Part shown: positions 35,600 to 47,120 of the stretch, piece after piece
Layout of the letters: each line of letters starts with the position of its first letter
Position numbering within the stretch: the first letter of the stretch is position 1
Assembly: GCA_910574455.1 (NCBI GenBank)
Contig: CAJSYZ010000001.1
Span: forward strand, 5,359,518-5,423,517
DNA length: 64,000 nucleotides
Direction of reading: 5' to 3'
From: Trichaptum fuscoviolaceum
Lineage: Eukaryota; Basidiomycota; Agaricomycetes; Hymenochaetales; Trichaptaceae
Notes under the pieces: generated by a model
What the model was told of the DNA's origin: nothing
Seen by the model: the letters and a program-made list of their open reading frames with translations, nothing else
Database searches by the model: none
Position numbers and translations under genes: made by a program

Positions 35600-35716
35600 C
35601 CCATGGTCCTTTACTCCAAATCAATCCTTGCCTGGGCTTTCTCAAGATCTGTGGTCTGGAAAAACGTTTCCACTTCGCTCACGAAAAGTCGGTGTCCGTA
35701 CTGCCGTACGTACTCA

Positions 35717-36495
35717 TCAAAGTTTCCAATCCAAAATTCGAAGGCAACATTTCTTCTCGACCGACTTATACGGGCGGCATGTAGATCCTGATCGCAGCTT
35801 CCGGCATCTCCGATAAGAGCAATGGTATGATTCTGAAACTATCCAACTTTCCCTTTTAATAGAGGTATAATCGGAGTAAATCTTGGGCATCGCTCGTAGC
35901 GCGTCCAACAGTTCTTCGCCGATGTCTAGCCGCAAGCAGAGGGCGTCAAGAAAGGGGCTAGCGCTGTTGATGAGCTGCAGTTTTGAGAGAGAGAGGTATC
36001 GAAGGCTGAGATAGCGTGCAGTATCGCTGTCAGGCTGCAAGATAGCTAATTCTCGGAGGTTGTATGGTCCATTTTGGGGTTTAGGAATGTTTTTGAGAAT
36101 TCGAATGCATGGATTGGAACCTAGGCAAACAAATCTTTCCAATGAATGACATATGTTGAATATACGGAATGACTGATAGAGCGCGCCGACATTGAGTTCA
36201 CTGTCGAGAATCCAAACGGCCTTCATCGTACGAGCAAGGAATTCGGCTGGCTTGAAGCGAAAAGTGCTGAGAAAGGACGTCACCTGCTTGCTTGACTTAA
36301 GGACAACGTTCTCGTAGAGCATAGGCTCCACCCAAGAGTTGACTTCTTTCGACACCAGGCTGAATCTGCGTGCAGTCTATCGATATCGGTTGTCATAAGC
36401 GTCCTGCTGAACAGCTGTCTCGAAGATCAGTCGCAGGATGTCTGTCGGTAGTGTGGTTGTGATAGAGCCAGTAAATGTAATGCTGAGGGATGCCA
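35717..36495 (-). pseudogene. F-box-like paralogue with in-frame stop
   Basis: From an ATG at about 36495 the frame reads MASLSITFTGSITTTLPTD ILRLIFETAV, clearly an F-box start. A TAG follows QQDAYDNRYR. Immediately after it the same frame continues RRFSLVSKEVNSWVEPMLYENVVL, then MKAVWILDS, LRELAILQP and LRYLSLSKLQLINS. The C-terminus is short compared with the intact neighbour (36885-37856) and ends in unrelated residues at 35717. It is probably a young pseudogene derived by tandem duplication. Confidence 0.7.
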
Positions 36496-36884
36496 TATAG
36501 TCGGTAATGTCATGTTCTTTGGTTTTATCAGAGTTTATTGACAGGCTGCTTCGTCGAGAGACATCTCGGTGGTAGATGATGGTCGTGCTCGCTCAAGTGC
36601 GCTTGTCAGAAGCGTACGCCGCTGTTCCATGCGAATACTGCGTCATTCAAGCGGAGACTAAAATTTAGCCGTCGGAAACTGCCCCAGCGTGGAAGACTCG
36701 AAGTTCTCATGATCCCTCTTGCCTCCACCTATTGTGCCATATTATATTGTGAAGAGACTAATGAATCCTCATTGTTAATTGCTCTTGCAGATAAGAAGTC
36801 TTGGAATAGGGAAAGGAATTGATCACATGACAGTAGAAGGTTAGGCAGGAATTTAAAGCCACATATTTACAATGGAGAGATTCG
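36496..36884. other. Intergenic, no supported gene
   Basis: No motif-bearing frame. Lies between two minus-strand F-box-like paralogues. Confidence 0.5.
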
Positions 36885-37856
36885 TCAAAGCCCTGTTATA
36901 CCCAGCTCACCCACGAGTTCGGAAGGCGATTCGGCGGTTACGAAAAGCCTGTCGTCGAACTTTTCTGAAAGTGCATCAAATCCCTTAAGCCACATATCGA
37001 CGTCTTTCGCGAAGTATTTGTCCGGTAGCCGTCTGTTTTTTCGGTGGCACCAAGTCGCATGGACGGAAACCGCGCATCCAGAATCCGGTGCATTGAGTAA
37101 TAGAAGGGGGATGGTCCCGTGTTTGAGCTCCCACGTAAGGTAGTTGTCCGGTACCGATGCGGAATCCAGGAAGATCTGGCGGATTAACCGGAGCGCGGTT
37201 ATTAACTTTTTGTCCTTTCTTGCCATTTCATTAAGTGTTCCGAGGAACGTACCGCAGAAGTCGACGACGTGGAGTTTCTGTAAGGATAGATGTTGGATGA
37301 AGAGGTAGTGTGCTGAGCTTGGCCGGATGATAGTTAGCTCTCGAAGGGCGTGTGGGACAGTGTTTGGTGCAGGTATGGTTCTCAGGATCCTCATTGACGA
37401 TCCAAGGCAGACAAGCTTCGTAAGAGATAGGCATCTGCTAAATAGGCACTCGAATCTGAATGTCTCGTTCACGGGAAAGGAATCATCCAAAACCGATACG
37501 GACTTCACAGCTCGTGCCAAGAACGCGGGTGACTTGCTCTCCAGCGCATCGAGGAATCCCAGCACCTGGTTGCTTGACTCGAGGACGATATTCTCGTACA
37601 GAACTGGCTCGATCCAGGCCTTGACTTCCTTCGAAACGAAACAATACGCGTATGCAGCTCTTCGACCAAAATTGTCGTCATCTCCCGACACGGAGTGGCG
37701 AACCGATGCCTCGAGGATTAGCCGTACTATATCAAGAGGAAATCTTGAGAAGTCAGGAGAAATAGGGCCGAAGACAATGATAGAGCCGGCGTCGGTATTG
37801 TCTGGGTGCTCGACTTTAGTTAAGGATGTTGCCACAGAAGTTTTCGTGATGGACAT
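36885..37856 (-). CDS. F-box-like protein, single exon
   Basis: An uninterrupted 323-codon frame starts MSITKTSVATSL. The F-box-like part is RFPLDIVRLILEASV followed by AYAYCFVSKEVKAWIEPVLYENIVLESSNQ, the hallmark of the local family. Leucine-rich-like units are LSLTKLVCLGSS, LRELTIIRP and LSLQKLHVVDF. The C-terminal third (DNYLTWELKHGTIPLLLLNAPDSG) differs from the A/B subfamily. Intact and probably expressed. A function as an SCF adaptor is inferred from family resemblance only. Confidence 0.75.
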   Translation of the reverse strand: MSITKTSVATSLTKVEHPDNTDAGSIIVFGPISPDFSRFPLDIVRLILEASVRHSVSGDDDNFGRRAAYAYCFVSKEVKAWIEPVLYENIVLESSNQVLGFLDALESKSPAFLARAVKSVSVLDDSFPVNETFRFECLFSRCLSLTKLVCLGSSMRILRTIPAPNTVPHALRELTIIRPSSAHYLFIQHLSLQKLHVVDFCGTFLGTLNEMARKDKKLITALRLIRQIFLDSASVPDNYLTWELKHGTIPLLLLNAPDSGCAVSVHATWCHRKNRRLPDKYFAKDVDMWLKGFDALSEKFDDRLFVTAESPSELVGELGITGL

Positions 37857-38454
37857 GATGATGGTGGTCTGCGGTCAACGCTAATGACTAGCATTTTGCC
37901 GCCGTCGAAATCGGTTACGCTTGTGCCTCCACGAAACAGCAAGGCTCAGGCTCGGCCAAGGAACGGATGAGCGCATTGTGTACGTTCAATTGAACGCGGG
38001 TGGGTAGCCTGATGAGCCTTGATCCCCATTTATTAACTTGAATCTGAAGATCGTAGAAACTCCGAGACCAAGTATGGGTATCTTTATCTAAGTTCAAAGC
38101 TTCGGCACCTCGGCAACTTGGTTGTTTCGTACTAACCGAAACAAAAGGCGTTGAACGGAGTAGTCCATTGGGACCCACTTGCAAAAGAAAGGATTGGACG
38201 CACGCGTGGTATCTACTGCAGTTTGGTTCGCTCTTTCAAAATTGCAGTGCCCGATAATAGCGGAATTGATTTTTCGAGTGATGTTGATGACATCCTTAAC
38301 TCCAAATAGGAGGCGTCGTGCATCACTAATCAGTTGCTAGTGCGTGATACTTTAATCCTTTGCTGGTCCACGCCATTGGGTTTGTAATAGGAGGTGCTAC
38401 TGGAAAAATATAAGATGACTGCAGATGCGGAAAGATACCCTTAACTATCACAGG
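37857..38454. other. Divergent promoter region, no supported gene
   Basis: Between the F-box-like gene (-) and the SDR (+). One minus-strand frame (37915-38184) shows no known features. Confidence 0.55.
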
Positions 38455-39405
38455 ATGTCTTCCAACCTTGCAGGTCAAATCGTAGTTGTCATCGGTGGTT
38501 CGTCTGGTATCGGATACGGTGTCGCTAGAGCAGCACTGCTCGAACATGCCGCTCATGTCGTAGTCGGCTCTTCGTCCAAGGACAAAGTTGAAGACGCGCT
38601 CAAGCGCCTGAAGGCCGATGTCGCTAACGTTTCCATGGAAGGAAGACTGTCGGGTAACGTGGTAGATGCGAAGGACTCGGTATCGGTGAAGGCATTCTTT
38701 GAGAAAATCGGCGAGATCGACCATCTGGTTTGGACGAGCGGGGACGGGCTGAATTTTGTGGGCCAGGATTTGGAAGAGCATAAGGGTGAACTACCTCAAT
38801 ATCTGCTTTGCAGTATCAATTTTGACACTTGATTACAGGGATTTTCGATGTGCGATTCTGGGGCGCGGCCATCGCGGCCAAGGCGGCGAAGATTCGAAAA
38901 GGGGGTTCTGTAACACTCACTACAGGTAAACCGTTTCTAAACTTTTAGCAACTTCATTATTAAGAGCTATCAAGGGTTGGTCCTTTTGAGACCACGTCCG
39001 GGATATTCCCTCGGTAGCGCTGTGGCGGGCGCAGTTGATGGATTCACGAGAGGTTTAGCCGTAGACATGGCACCTACCCGCGTGAACAGTGTCTGCCCTG
39101 GTGTAGTGAAAACCGAGGTTAGCGGCTAAGAAAGGCGTAGAATCTGATGTGCTCACTGAATGTCCATGCAGCTCTTGAATAGGTTCCCACCGGATGTGCT
39201 ACAAAAGAAACTAGACACGTTGTCAGAGACTCAGCTTGTGAAGCATGTGGCTGAACCAGATGAAGCTGCAGAAGCGTACATTTACCTCATGAAGTGAGTT
39301 TCAAACATCCCTGGCAGGAAAAATCAGCATTTAATGGCGATCTTTAGATGCAAGTACATCACCGGACAGAGAATTGAATTGGATGGTGGGGCAAAGTATG
39401 TATAA
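38455..39405 (+). CDS. Classical-type SDR oxidoreductase with atypical active site
   Basis: ATG 38455 (MSSNLAGQIVVVIGGSSGIGYGVA) gives the TGxxxGxG-like cofactor motif. Five exons splice by GT-AG to the stop at 39405, ending GQRIELDGGAKYV. HLVWTSGDGLNF replaces the usual NNAG, and GSVTLTTGL replaces the catalytic Ser strand. PRPGYSLGSAVAGAVDGFTRGLAVDMAP replaces the YxxxK helix: Tyr is present but no Lys four residues later. This matches a known subgroup of SDRs with a PGxSxxxAxxGAxE-like active-site helix whose chemistry is unclear. RVNSVCPGVVKTEL is standard. A broken relative lies at 9223. Confidence 0.8.
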
Positions 39406-39544
39406 CCTGGGAGAAGGAGGGGGTAAAATGAAGGTCGAATACCATGATTTCTTCTTTCTTAATCCATCCATATCCCGATAAACCTACTTATTCCTCATGA
39501 AGTGGCTCGTCCCTAATGTATGGCTGCGCTGAGTGCATTGTCGT

Positions 39545-40000
39545 GACTGGGCTGGATGATCGTTAACTCCCTGGGTGCTTTCGGAGCGCTTTGGACTTCC
39601 CAGAGATAGGCTTCTGTTGAACAGGAGAGGGAATCGAAGGAGGTAAAGACTTTGGTGGAACTAATGCTCTATGAAAAGGTTGTTCTCGAGTCAAATAACC
39701 AGGTATGGCCTGTCTTAACGCACTGGAAATCAAACCCTTGGGGTTCCTCACTCACACCGTGAAGGCGGTGTGGATTCTGGACAATTCCTTTCCTGAAGAC
39801 TCGATCGATCGAGACCAGGCAACACGCTTAGTATCCAGACCTTTGTCGCTTTTGGTCGCCGTGCTTGTGGTCCAAGAGCGACAGAGGCCTCGAAGACCAG
39901 CTGCACGATTCGATAAGAAGTTTAGAATTGCGCGGAGCGTTTGAACAGAGATAACCGAATTGTATTTCTGGCCTTCAGTGATAGTTGTGGTCATGATGTT
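39545..40000. pseudogene. Scrambled F-box-like paralogue with internal inversion
   Basis: Relative to the intact gene at 36885-37856 (-), the F-box end lies on the minus strand at about 39.85-39.99 kb (IVQLVFEASV). The LRELTII part lies on the minus strand at about 39.55-39.60 kb (APRELTIIQPSH). The segment between them is on the plus strand at about 39.66-39.81 kb (MLYEKVVLESNNQ then LNALEIKPLGFLTHTVKAVWILDNSFPEDS). So about 160 bp in the middle is flipped in place. It cannot encode the family protein. Confidence 0.75.
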
Positions 40001-40108
40001 GGAGTGTACCTAGGGCGTAGTTGTGTGAATAAAATAAAATTAGATAGTAATATTATTTCACTACGTTTGAACTTACCATAATTAGTAACATTAAATGTCA
40101 ACACTTTA

Positions 40109-40915
40109 CAGTCTTGGACGGGTCTTTGAAACACCACATTTAAAGCCTTCAGATTTCTTAGTTTTGGATATATTCTCTTAAATGTTTCGTGCTATATGTA
40201 TAGCATATGTACTAAAGATCTCAATTCCAAAGTTTGGCGTGCATAGAGACAGTCTTACAGGTGGAAATAAATAACAAAGATTTTGGTCATTTTACGGGCC
40301 TCGTAGTCCTTGAAACACACTTTTTCCCACGAGTCTTGTGGACATCTCTTTCTCAAGTTCAAATACCCAGAGTACATTATATGCATTTTGACCTCATATT
40401 TCGTATTAGACATGTATTATCGACATACACATGAAGTTTTATATAGTTTGAAGGCAAAACTAAAGTTGTAGAGCTCAAATGGTGGGTTGGCTAGATGCAA
40501 TTACCCAATTAGGAAGGTAGAGGATTTTCGGACATTAAGAGCCAACATAATCATTTTGTGCTTGCACTGAGAGATTCTAAGACCGAATTGCCATAATTCT
40601 TGCATATTTAGAATCCGGTATCTACAGAGGATTTTTATACACTATAGTTACAAGATATATGGTAAGAGTAAAGGAGCAATGAATTGTTTGCATATTTTAC
40701 GCTCCTTTTGGAAATTTATAAACTTACAAGAACTGACACTGTTTCATCCATATCTCAAGAGCAACTGGAGCAATTAGCTCCAGTTTTTCACTGCATGCTG
40801 TACTCATATCATAGTAATATAATAAAGCTTCAATGATATAGAACTGAGCTGTGGTACCGAAGAAATGCAAAGTGTCTCATACACCGTGGGTGTTTCAAAG
40901 ACCCGTCCAAGACTG
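40109..40915. mobile_element. MITE, Tc1/mariner-like, 807 bp
   Basis: Perfect 27-bp terminal inverted repeats at 40109-40135 and 40889-40915 begin CAGTCTTGGACGGG. Both ends are flanked by the dinucleotide TA (40107-40108 and 40916-40917), the target duplication of Tc1/mariner elements. The inside is AT-rich and has no transposase frame, so it is non-autonomous. It lies about 115 nt before the start of the BTB gene. Confidence 0.9.
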
Positions 40916-41030
40916 TAATACATTTGTAATATTAGTTACTGAATTAGGGACTGGTGGTAGTAGTACTAAACGTCGGCAAACATTGAACCGTGACTACTAT
41001 AGCTCAAACCTCGTTCGCTCAACCTTTCAA

Positions 41031-42192
41031 ATGCGATCTGCCGACACTTCGAGAGAGATTCTTGATTTTGACGTTGAACTAGAACGCAGGTCAAGGAAAT
41101 ACTGGATCAATGATGGCTCTGTGATCCTTTGGGTGGATGGAACAAAATACCGAGTTCATCGCTCATTGATAAGCCGATTATCGCCACGATTTTTCACCAC
41201 ATGTTGTCATAGATCGCCGTAAGTTGTTCATTCCAGATGTATACGCTTGAGCTCACTTTGGACTTGGTGAGATAGTTATGATGACAGATACAACGCCCAG
41301 GAAGCCTTTGAGCTAGAATCCGAAAGGAATCTAGGCAAAGATTATCTTGAAGCTCTTTTAGCGCATCTATATCACGATATGTGAGTGACAGACTCACATG
41401 GATTTCCCTATCATGATACTTCTTCTACATGACAAGAAAGTCCGTTGGACGAAGAAGCGCCATTCGAACATCTTCTAAGGCTGTACATTGTGTCGCACGT
41501 AAAGGCCTTAGAGTTTGACAGGGTTCATACTCTGGCTAGCAAGAGCATAGAGAAGTTATGCGATCGTCCACTTGAGATCGACTTCCATCAGTGGCGTCTC
41601 ATAAAGATAGCCTATGAGCTTTCTGATCAAACCTCAACAGTACGTCCCACAAGCTTCCGTTGCTACCCTCTGACAAACGTTGGATTCGTCGAGAAAGTTG
41701 AATGAACGCCTCAGAAAGGCACTCTTCTATGCGTACACCGTCGTACCAGAAGTCTCCTTCGATACAGAAGATGCAACAAAAGAGGAAACGGAAGTGGACG
41801 TTCAGAAAGGCTCAGAAGGGGATCCGAAATTGCACCGCCTAACAGCTCCGGAAATCGAAGCATGCTCTCAATTGATGACGCAGATCTCGGACCACTTCTC
41901 GTCAACCCTTTTCCAACCCCCTGCTGCTCTTCACATGGAATGCACGGACGTCTTTGCGAGTCTGTGGATGGAGCGCGCTGTGCAGCCTGCATTCGCAGAT
42001 GGAGGTACCGGCCACCCATTTATGACCCTCAAGAGGCTACGTGGACTCAATTGGAAGAAAGACGCAGTCGATACGCTGGCCGATTCGCGGGACCAACCCT
42101 GCGATGAATGTCTTCAGCACATGCGGGACGAATGGGAAGAGGAGGCCGAAGGAATTTGGAGGAAGATAGACGAATGGATGAAGAAAGAGTGA
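41031..42192 (+). CDS. BTB/POZ domain protein
   Basis: ATG 41031 (MRSADTSREILDF). The BTB start is DGSVILWVDGTKYRVHRSLISRLSPRF, typical of Agaricomycete BTB proteins. Four exons join in frame: intron after HRSP, intron after LLAHLYHDI, then PLDEEAPFEHLLRLYIVSHVKALEFDRVHTLASKSI, and an intron after SDQTST. The last exon, LNERLRKALFYAYTVVPEVSFD..., ends WEEEAEGIWRKIDEWMKKE at 42192. BTB proteins of this type are candidate adaptors for cullin-3 ligases; the partner is unknown. Its promoter is occupied by the MITE. Confidence 0.8.
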
Positions 42193-42436
42193 TTCGAGGT
42201 GAATGTGCGTTAATAAGCTATTTTTACTATCCTTCTCTTGACCGATCTTCACTTGTAGATAAGTATGTATTGTTGAAGAGGACGTCAAATTGTATATCGT
42301 GAAAGTCTTTCAAAAACCTCGCAGATTTGCCTTTTAGTCAAGTTTAGAGCTTTATCGTGAGAATCAGAAGAGTCTTATCAGATCGACTACTTAGTGGATG
42401 CCTCTTCTTGTGTTAACCATCACAGAACACAGCCTA

Positions 42437-43513
42437 ATGTTCAGCAATTTGCCAATCGTGGGCCGTCATTGGAGAGGGTACAAGTCACTAAAGCACATTG
42501 TAGTATTGTAAGTTTATGCTACTAAACTTCCGTACCTAAATCTACAACATTGATGCTGATCTATCCCTCTTTTCCCCCGCCATAGCGGTGCTTCTTACTG
42601 CGAAGTAGGTTACAGTCCCTTGTGTCCACATCCAAGCAAGGAGCGCCCTCTCGGCGTTGACTTCCCTGGAACTACGTATGCCGAGGCAGGTGAGCCGAAC
42701 TGGGTGGGATACCTCACGCGAGATCACAGCCCATCGGGTGACTTCGAAAGCGATCCGTTGCTTGTGTACGACTATGGTCTCGGTGGCCAGACTGCCAATG
42801 GGGTGAAGTATCAAGTAGAGAACATGTTCCTATCCGATATGGGTATGGAGCCGAAATGGGTGCATTGGACTGCCGAGGATACGCTCTTTAGTACGTGTTT
42901 TGAAGTTCGTATATTTGTTTCTGTAATTTATTCATTTCCTTCTAGTTACATGGGTGGGGATAAACGACTGCGGGTCAGCAGGTATTCATCTCGAAGAGTT
43001 CAGAAGAACCCGCTAACCTGAGTCCTAAGCTTTGTCGTAGATCCAATGACAGCCATACAGACTTTAATCAAAGCGCAAGAAGCTTTGTACACGGGTGGAG
43101 CGCGCAACTTCCTACTTGTGGACGTTCCGCCGATGCAGCGATCGCCACTTGGTCCAGTCAGAGGTATATATCTCGTCACTGGTTTCGACAGGTCACATTA
43201 GTAACTGTTTGTTGAAGCGTCGAGGAAGCGCGACGGTGATCCATATGAGAATTGGAACGCAGAACTCCGTAGGTCAGCGCTCGCTTTCGGGCAAGGGCAC
43301 CAAGATGCGTCCGTTCTAGTCTTCTCGTCCTGGGACTTGTTCACAGCTGTCCTAGACAATCCAGTTAAGTACGGTTTCAAGGAAGACGATTCCAGTAAGG
43401 CACGAGGCGGAATATGGGTTGACAGACTGCATCCGACAACGAAGATGCATAAGATTATTGCAGATAAGATTGTTGAATACTTGATCTCCATCGAGCCGCA
43501 GAAAAGGCCTTAA
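42437..43513 (+). CDS. GDSL/SGNH-family esterase, CE16-like, with GAS block I
   Basis: Five exons: 42437-42507, 42586-42890, 42946-42981, 43041-43163 and 43218-43513. Start MFSNLPIVGRHW. The exon junction gives HIVVFGASYCEVGY: block I is G-A-S instead of G-D-S, with the nucleophile Ser kept. Other blocks are normal: LVYDYGLGGQTANGV, TWVGINDCG, ARNFLLVDVPPMQRSP and GGIWVDRLHPTTKMH with Asp and His. The frame is complete to the stop at 43513. It is more distant from the two palindrome copies than they are from each other. Acetyl-esterase activity is inferred from the CE16 family; the Asp-to-Ala change may alter it. Confidence 0.85.
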
Positions 43514-43578
43514 AGGAGCAAAATGTATATCACAAATAATTAATTGAGACAAAGCTTAAACTACGACACGTCGTCCTC

Positions 43579-45082
43579 CTAATATAACACCTTACTCAGC
43601 TTCTGAACCGAGTTTAGCAGCACGTCTCCTTGCTTCACGACTGTCTCATATTGTGCATTCTTGGCGCTCGGGCGGTTCGTCTCCACGATTCCATGCACCT
43701 TGTCAATTGTGCAATTGAGGCGACCTTGGGAGATGAACCGCGATAGCTCGGAGTCAATGAAATGGATCGAGACACCGAAGGCGGTAGACATGCTCTCCAA
43801 CGTGAGTGAACGATAGGACTCGAGGAGCTGAGCGTATGCGAGAATGCGCATCTCCCGGGTGTAGTACCGCGCGTGAGGGCTAAGCACGCGGGAGGGGATG
43901 AGTAGAGTTTGTTCTAGTTTGGCTAAGAACGGAGTGAGGTAAGACAGTAGAGCTTAGAAGCTTTTAAGAGAAAGACTTACCCAGGGCGATGAAGAACTTA
44001 TCGTACTTGCAATCATATAACGACTTCGTGAGTTCGGCAAGGATGGGGAGTTCTCCGATGACTTGTATGACTTCTGGGGCATTGATGATCTGCAAATACA
44101 TTGGCTCAAAAGAAATCACATCGCCAAACATGTAATATACCACACCTTTTTCTTCAGATCAGGCCTCTTCAGGGTGAAGGCGCCCGCAATCATCGTCAGC
44201 GATACAAAGTCGGTGTACTTGAGCAATTCAGTCGCAGTAAATGTTGACAGGGCATCGATGAATAACTCGCTCGCGCGGCTAAACTGTCGGATTGAGAGCG
44301 AGTGAAGGCCTTGGTAGACCTTGAGTCTGTTTCGCCGATCCCAGTCACCGCCTTTCTCAATCAGCCTACAAGATATGTGTTACTCATGTGGAGGAAAGAC
44401 AGGACGATGGAAGGGCTCACTCTTCTGCTCGATCGAGATTTTTGGTGATTATCGAGTGGTCCCCGAAGAAGAAGCCTATTCGTACGAGGGTCAAAACGAT
44501 GTCGATTTTGGATCCGACACCTGGTGTCTTCTCGAATGCAAGCTCCTGGGCTGCAATTGACCTGTCCTTTATAAGGCATTCTGTATTAATGTTCCACAAT
44601 CATCAAGAAACATCGACATACCTTATCCCCTATCCTCGTCAAGTAAGTCGCCCGCGCCTTCAACGCATCTGCGATTTCCGTCTCGCCTTCCGTCTTCTCG
44701 GCCTCCTCTAATCGCTCGTCTAATTTCTTCAGCTCCTCCTCGTTCGCCTTGTCCATCTTGTCTAACAATGCCTGGTCTTGTGGTAATGGTATCTGGAACT
44801 GGCGGGAGGTACTTGGTGAGGCGGGTGTGATTGGTGAAGTCGGTGGTTGTGAGGAGGTTATAAGTGCACGATAGTACGGGGCCATTTCTAAAGATTTGAA
44901 GATTCTGTAAGATGTCTATCGGTATATTTGAGACCATTACACGACTCACGGTCTTTCTCAATACCAGCGAGCAGCTCCTTTAATGCATTTTGGTGAAGGT
45001 GCCCTAGGTTGGGCTGCATTAAGGTGAAATGATGTTGCGGAAGTTCAAGATTGGGAATCGGTAGAACTATATCATCTGCCAT
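43579..45082 (-). CDS. RPN7: 26S proteasome regulatory lid subunit RPN7 (PSMD6)
   Basis: ATG at 45082: [19 protein letters not shown]. Further exons give [58 protein letters not shown] and [49 protein letters not shown]. The C-terminal PCI part is [59 protein letters not shown], with the stop at 43579. This order and the winged-helix end are those of RPN7, a PCI subunit of the proteasome lid. Single-copy housekeeping gene. Two CTCGACGCG boxes lie about 90-110 nt before the ATG. Confidence 0.93.
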
Positions 45083-45170
45083 GTTGCTTTTCGAGTAGTA
45101 GAGAAGTAAGGAGGTGCACAAGGAGGAGTAGAGGTTGAACGAGTGAGTACAAGTTTCAATAAACCTTGCA

Positions 45171-45194
45171 CTCGACGCGTCACCTCGACGCGCT
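45171..45194. promoter_or_regulatory. Two CTCGACGCG boxes ahead of RPN7
   Basis: CTCGACGCGTC at 45171-45181 and CTCGACGCGCT at 45184-45194, about 90-110 nt upstream of the RPN7 ATG. The first contains the ACGCGT core (MluI box). The same doublet type is found ahead of RPN6. Confidence 0.55.
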
Positions 45195-45424
45195 CCAAAT
45201 CGAGAAAGAGCGGACTTCTAATTCAGGCTCAAAAACTGCAGTGATCCCATTCGGACTCGGAGAGCCCGTTCTTCTTTCCCTTCTCTTCCGTTACAGTGAC
45301 ATTCAATATTTTGTGTTCTATCATCTAAAGTGTCTCAGATAGATGTGCAGATGTTATATGCGATATCTCTGATATACATGTGAGTTCTAGACAATCTTGA
45401 ACATCGCTAAATCCAAAGTAGTCG

Positions 45425-45908
45425 CTACTCCTTTGTGAACGGATCGAACCCGAATGGCAGAAGAACAATCTTCTCCTTATCCCACTGATTAAGCAGTTAC
45501 GGAAAGCGTTCAGTACGTTGTTAAAATGATGGGCATCAAGCGAAAGACATACAATTTCGTCCCTGTAGAACATATCGGTCTCTATGAACTTCTCCACCTC
45601 CTGGATGGTTTCCGATTCGAAGATCACAACCGACCCTGTAAACACCTTCTTGCCGACAGGTAAATCAAGGGAGTCTCTGTCTGTGATGGTATGTCCTGCT
45701 CCTATTGTTTCACCGTACGTTATAGTCAGAGACTGACGGTGTGATGTCTAGTGATAGGGAACACGCAACTAATGAATCCAGACTTCCTTAGGCCACTGAC
45801 TCGATCCACGTGTTCCTTGAAATCCGCGATACGTTCCGCTGTGAAGACTTTTTCCGGGAGATACGGCACATAAAAGAAGAAGAACTGCTTCTGGGGTTGA
45901 TCTGCCAT
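45425..45908 (-). CDS. YciI-like (YCII-related domain) small protein, copy 1
   Basis: Three exons: MADQPQKQFFFFYVPYLPEKVFT...HVDRVSGLRKSGFI; then RAGHTITDRDSLDLPVGKKVFTGSVVIFESETIQEVEKFIETDMFYRDEI; then WDKEKIVLLPFGFDPFTKE with the stop at 45425. About 110 residues, the usual size. The pattern (first strand, H-x-x-R/K, central AGH, then GS-hydrophobic-E and a final WDK strand) is that of YCII-related dimeric alpha-beta barrel proteins. Their function in fungi is mostly unknown. First of three tandem copies. Confidence 0.8.
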
Positions 45909-47120
45909 TCTACTGAGGATGGATATGTTGGGCACTTGGTACGGTTCTCGAAGTACGGAAACCACATTACTCTTAAGTAGGTCAAGACAGAATAAGGCCG
46001 GCTCAGATTGGGCGTCCAAGGTGTCGTTATTCCCAAGTTTACATTCCCAGCGTAACAGCTTCTGACGCCATGAATACATTTTCTTCGCTTTCCTATGACT
46101 GGCTTCTATAGTCGGACTGATAATCCGAATTCGTGCCGAAACGAGCTCTCCATGGATTCCTGACCCATGCAGTTAAGGTCACAACTCATATCGCAGTTGA
46201 GGTGGAGATTAACCATCAACTACTCTCATACAATTAATGGGCTTATGCAATTATACTTAGGAAGGGCAGAGAACTGATTATTGTTTGTATGCTCCTTGCA
46301 ACAAACAGTTCATAGTGCTCCATACTTCAGTTACGTCCCAGTACGTCGCGCCTTGACAGCTCGCCTAGTCTTATTTGAATCGAAGACATTCAGCGCCTGA
46401 ATAATTCATATCCGCGGACGCGTGTACGTCTCTTTTATCCCTACCTGCCCCATGATCTGCGTCAGTTATTCAAGCACCTGTCAATATCATACGGGAGCCC
46501 GATTGCATCTCAGACATAAGCTCAATAGCAGATTCGACGGTGTTTACCGGCGCAAGCCTTACTCGCTATCCACCGAGGTAACGTCGCAGAAGCTAGTAGT
46601 CAATTATGTAAGGTCAGACAAGATGCTGTCGGTGGATCGCAATGTTATGAAGTCCATCTTCATGAAATTCTTGTGATCATATGAGCTTGGCGGTGGCCAC
46701 AATGTACGAGCTCTAGCATACCTCGAGCTAGCTATGCTATCAGGAATGCGGAGACTATCAAAGGTAGGGAATCATCCAGTTGTACTTACATGCATTCTCC
46801 CCGCTACAGAGAATTATGGACATATGACGCCAGCATGAATGCCGTTTGCATATTTATGCGGAATCCCAAATTTTCATTAAAGCACCTTTAAGACTCAGCA
46901 TATAACGGCGCTAGATTATTGATTTAGACATAATAAGCGATGGAAAGGTTTCTATAGAATTCCCGATTTTATCATGTTGTGTTTTCTAGACGACGAGAAG
47001 ACTCATATTGGCAGATTGAATGAGTCCGTGATTATACATTTGAAAAAATGAGTTGTCCATAGGTTGTAGAAATAGGCCTTCAACATTATATTTGTATGTG
47101 CAGAGTGCAGATCCTGACCA
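45909..47120. other. Intergenic, no supported gene
   Basis: Upstream region of YciI copy 1 and downstream region of copy 2; only short frames. Confidence 0.6.
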
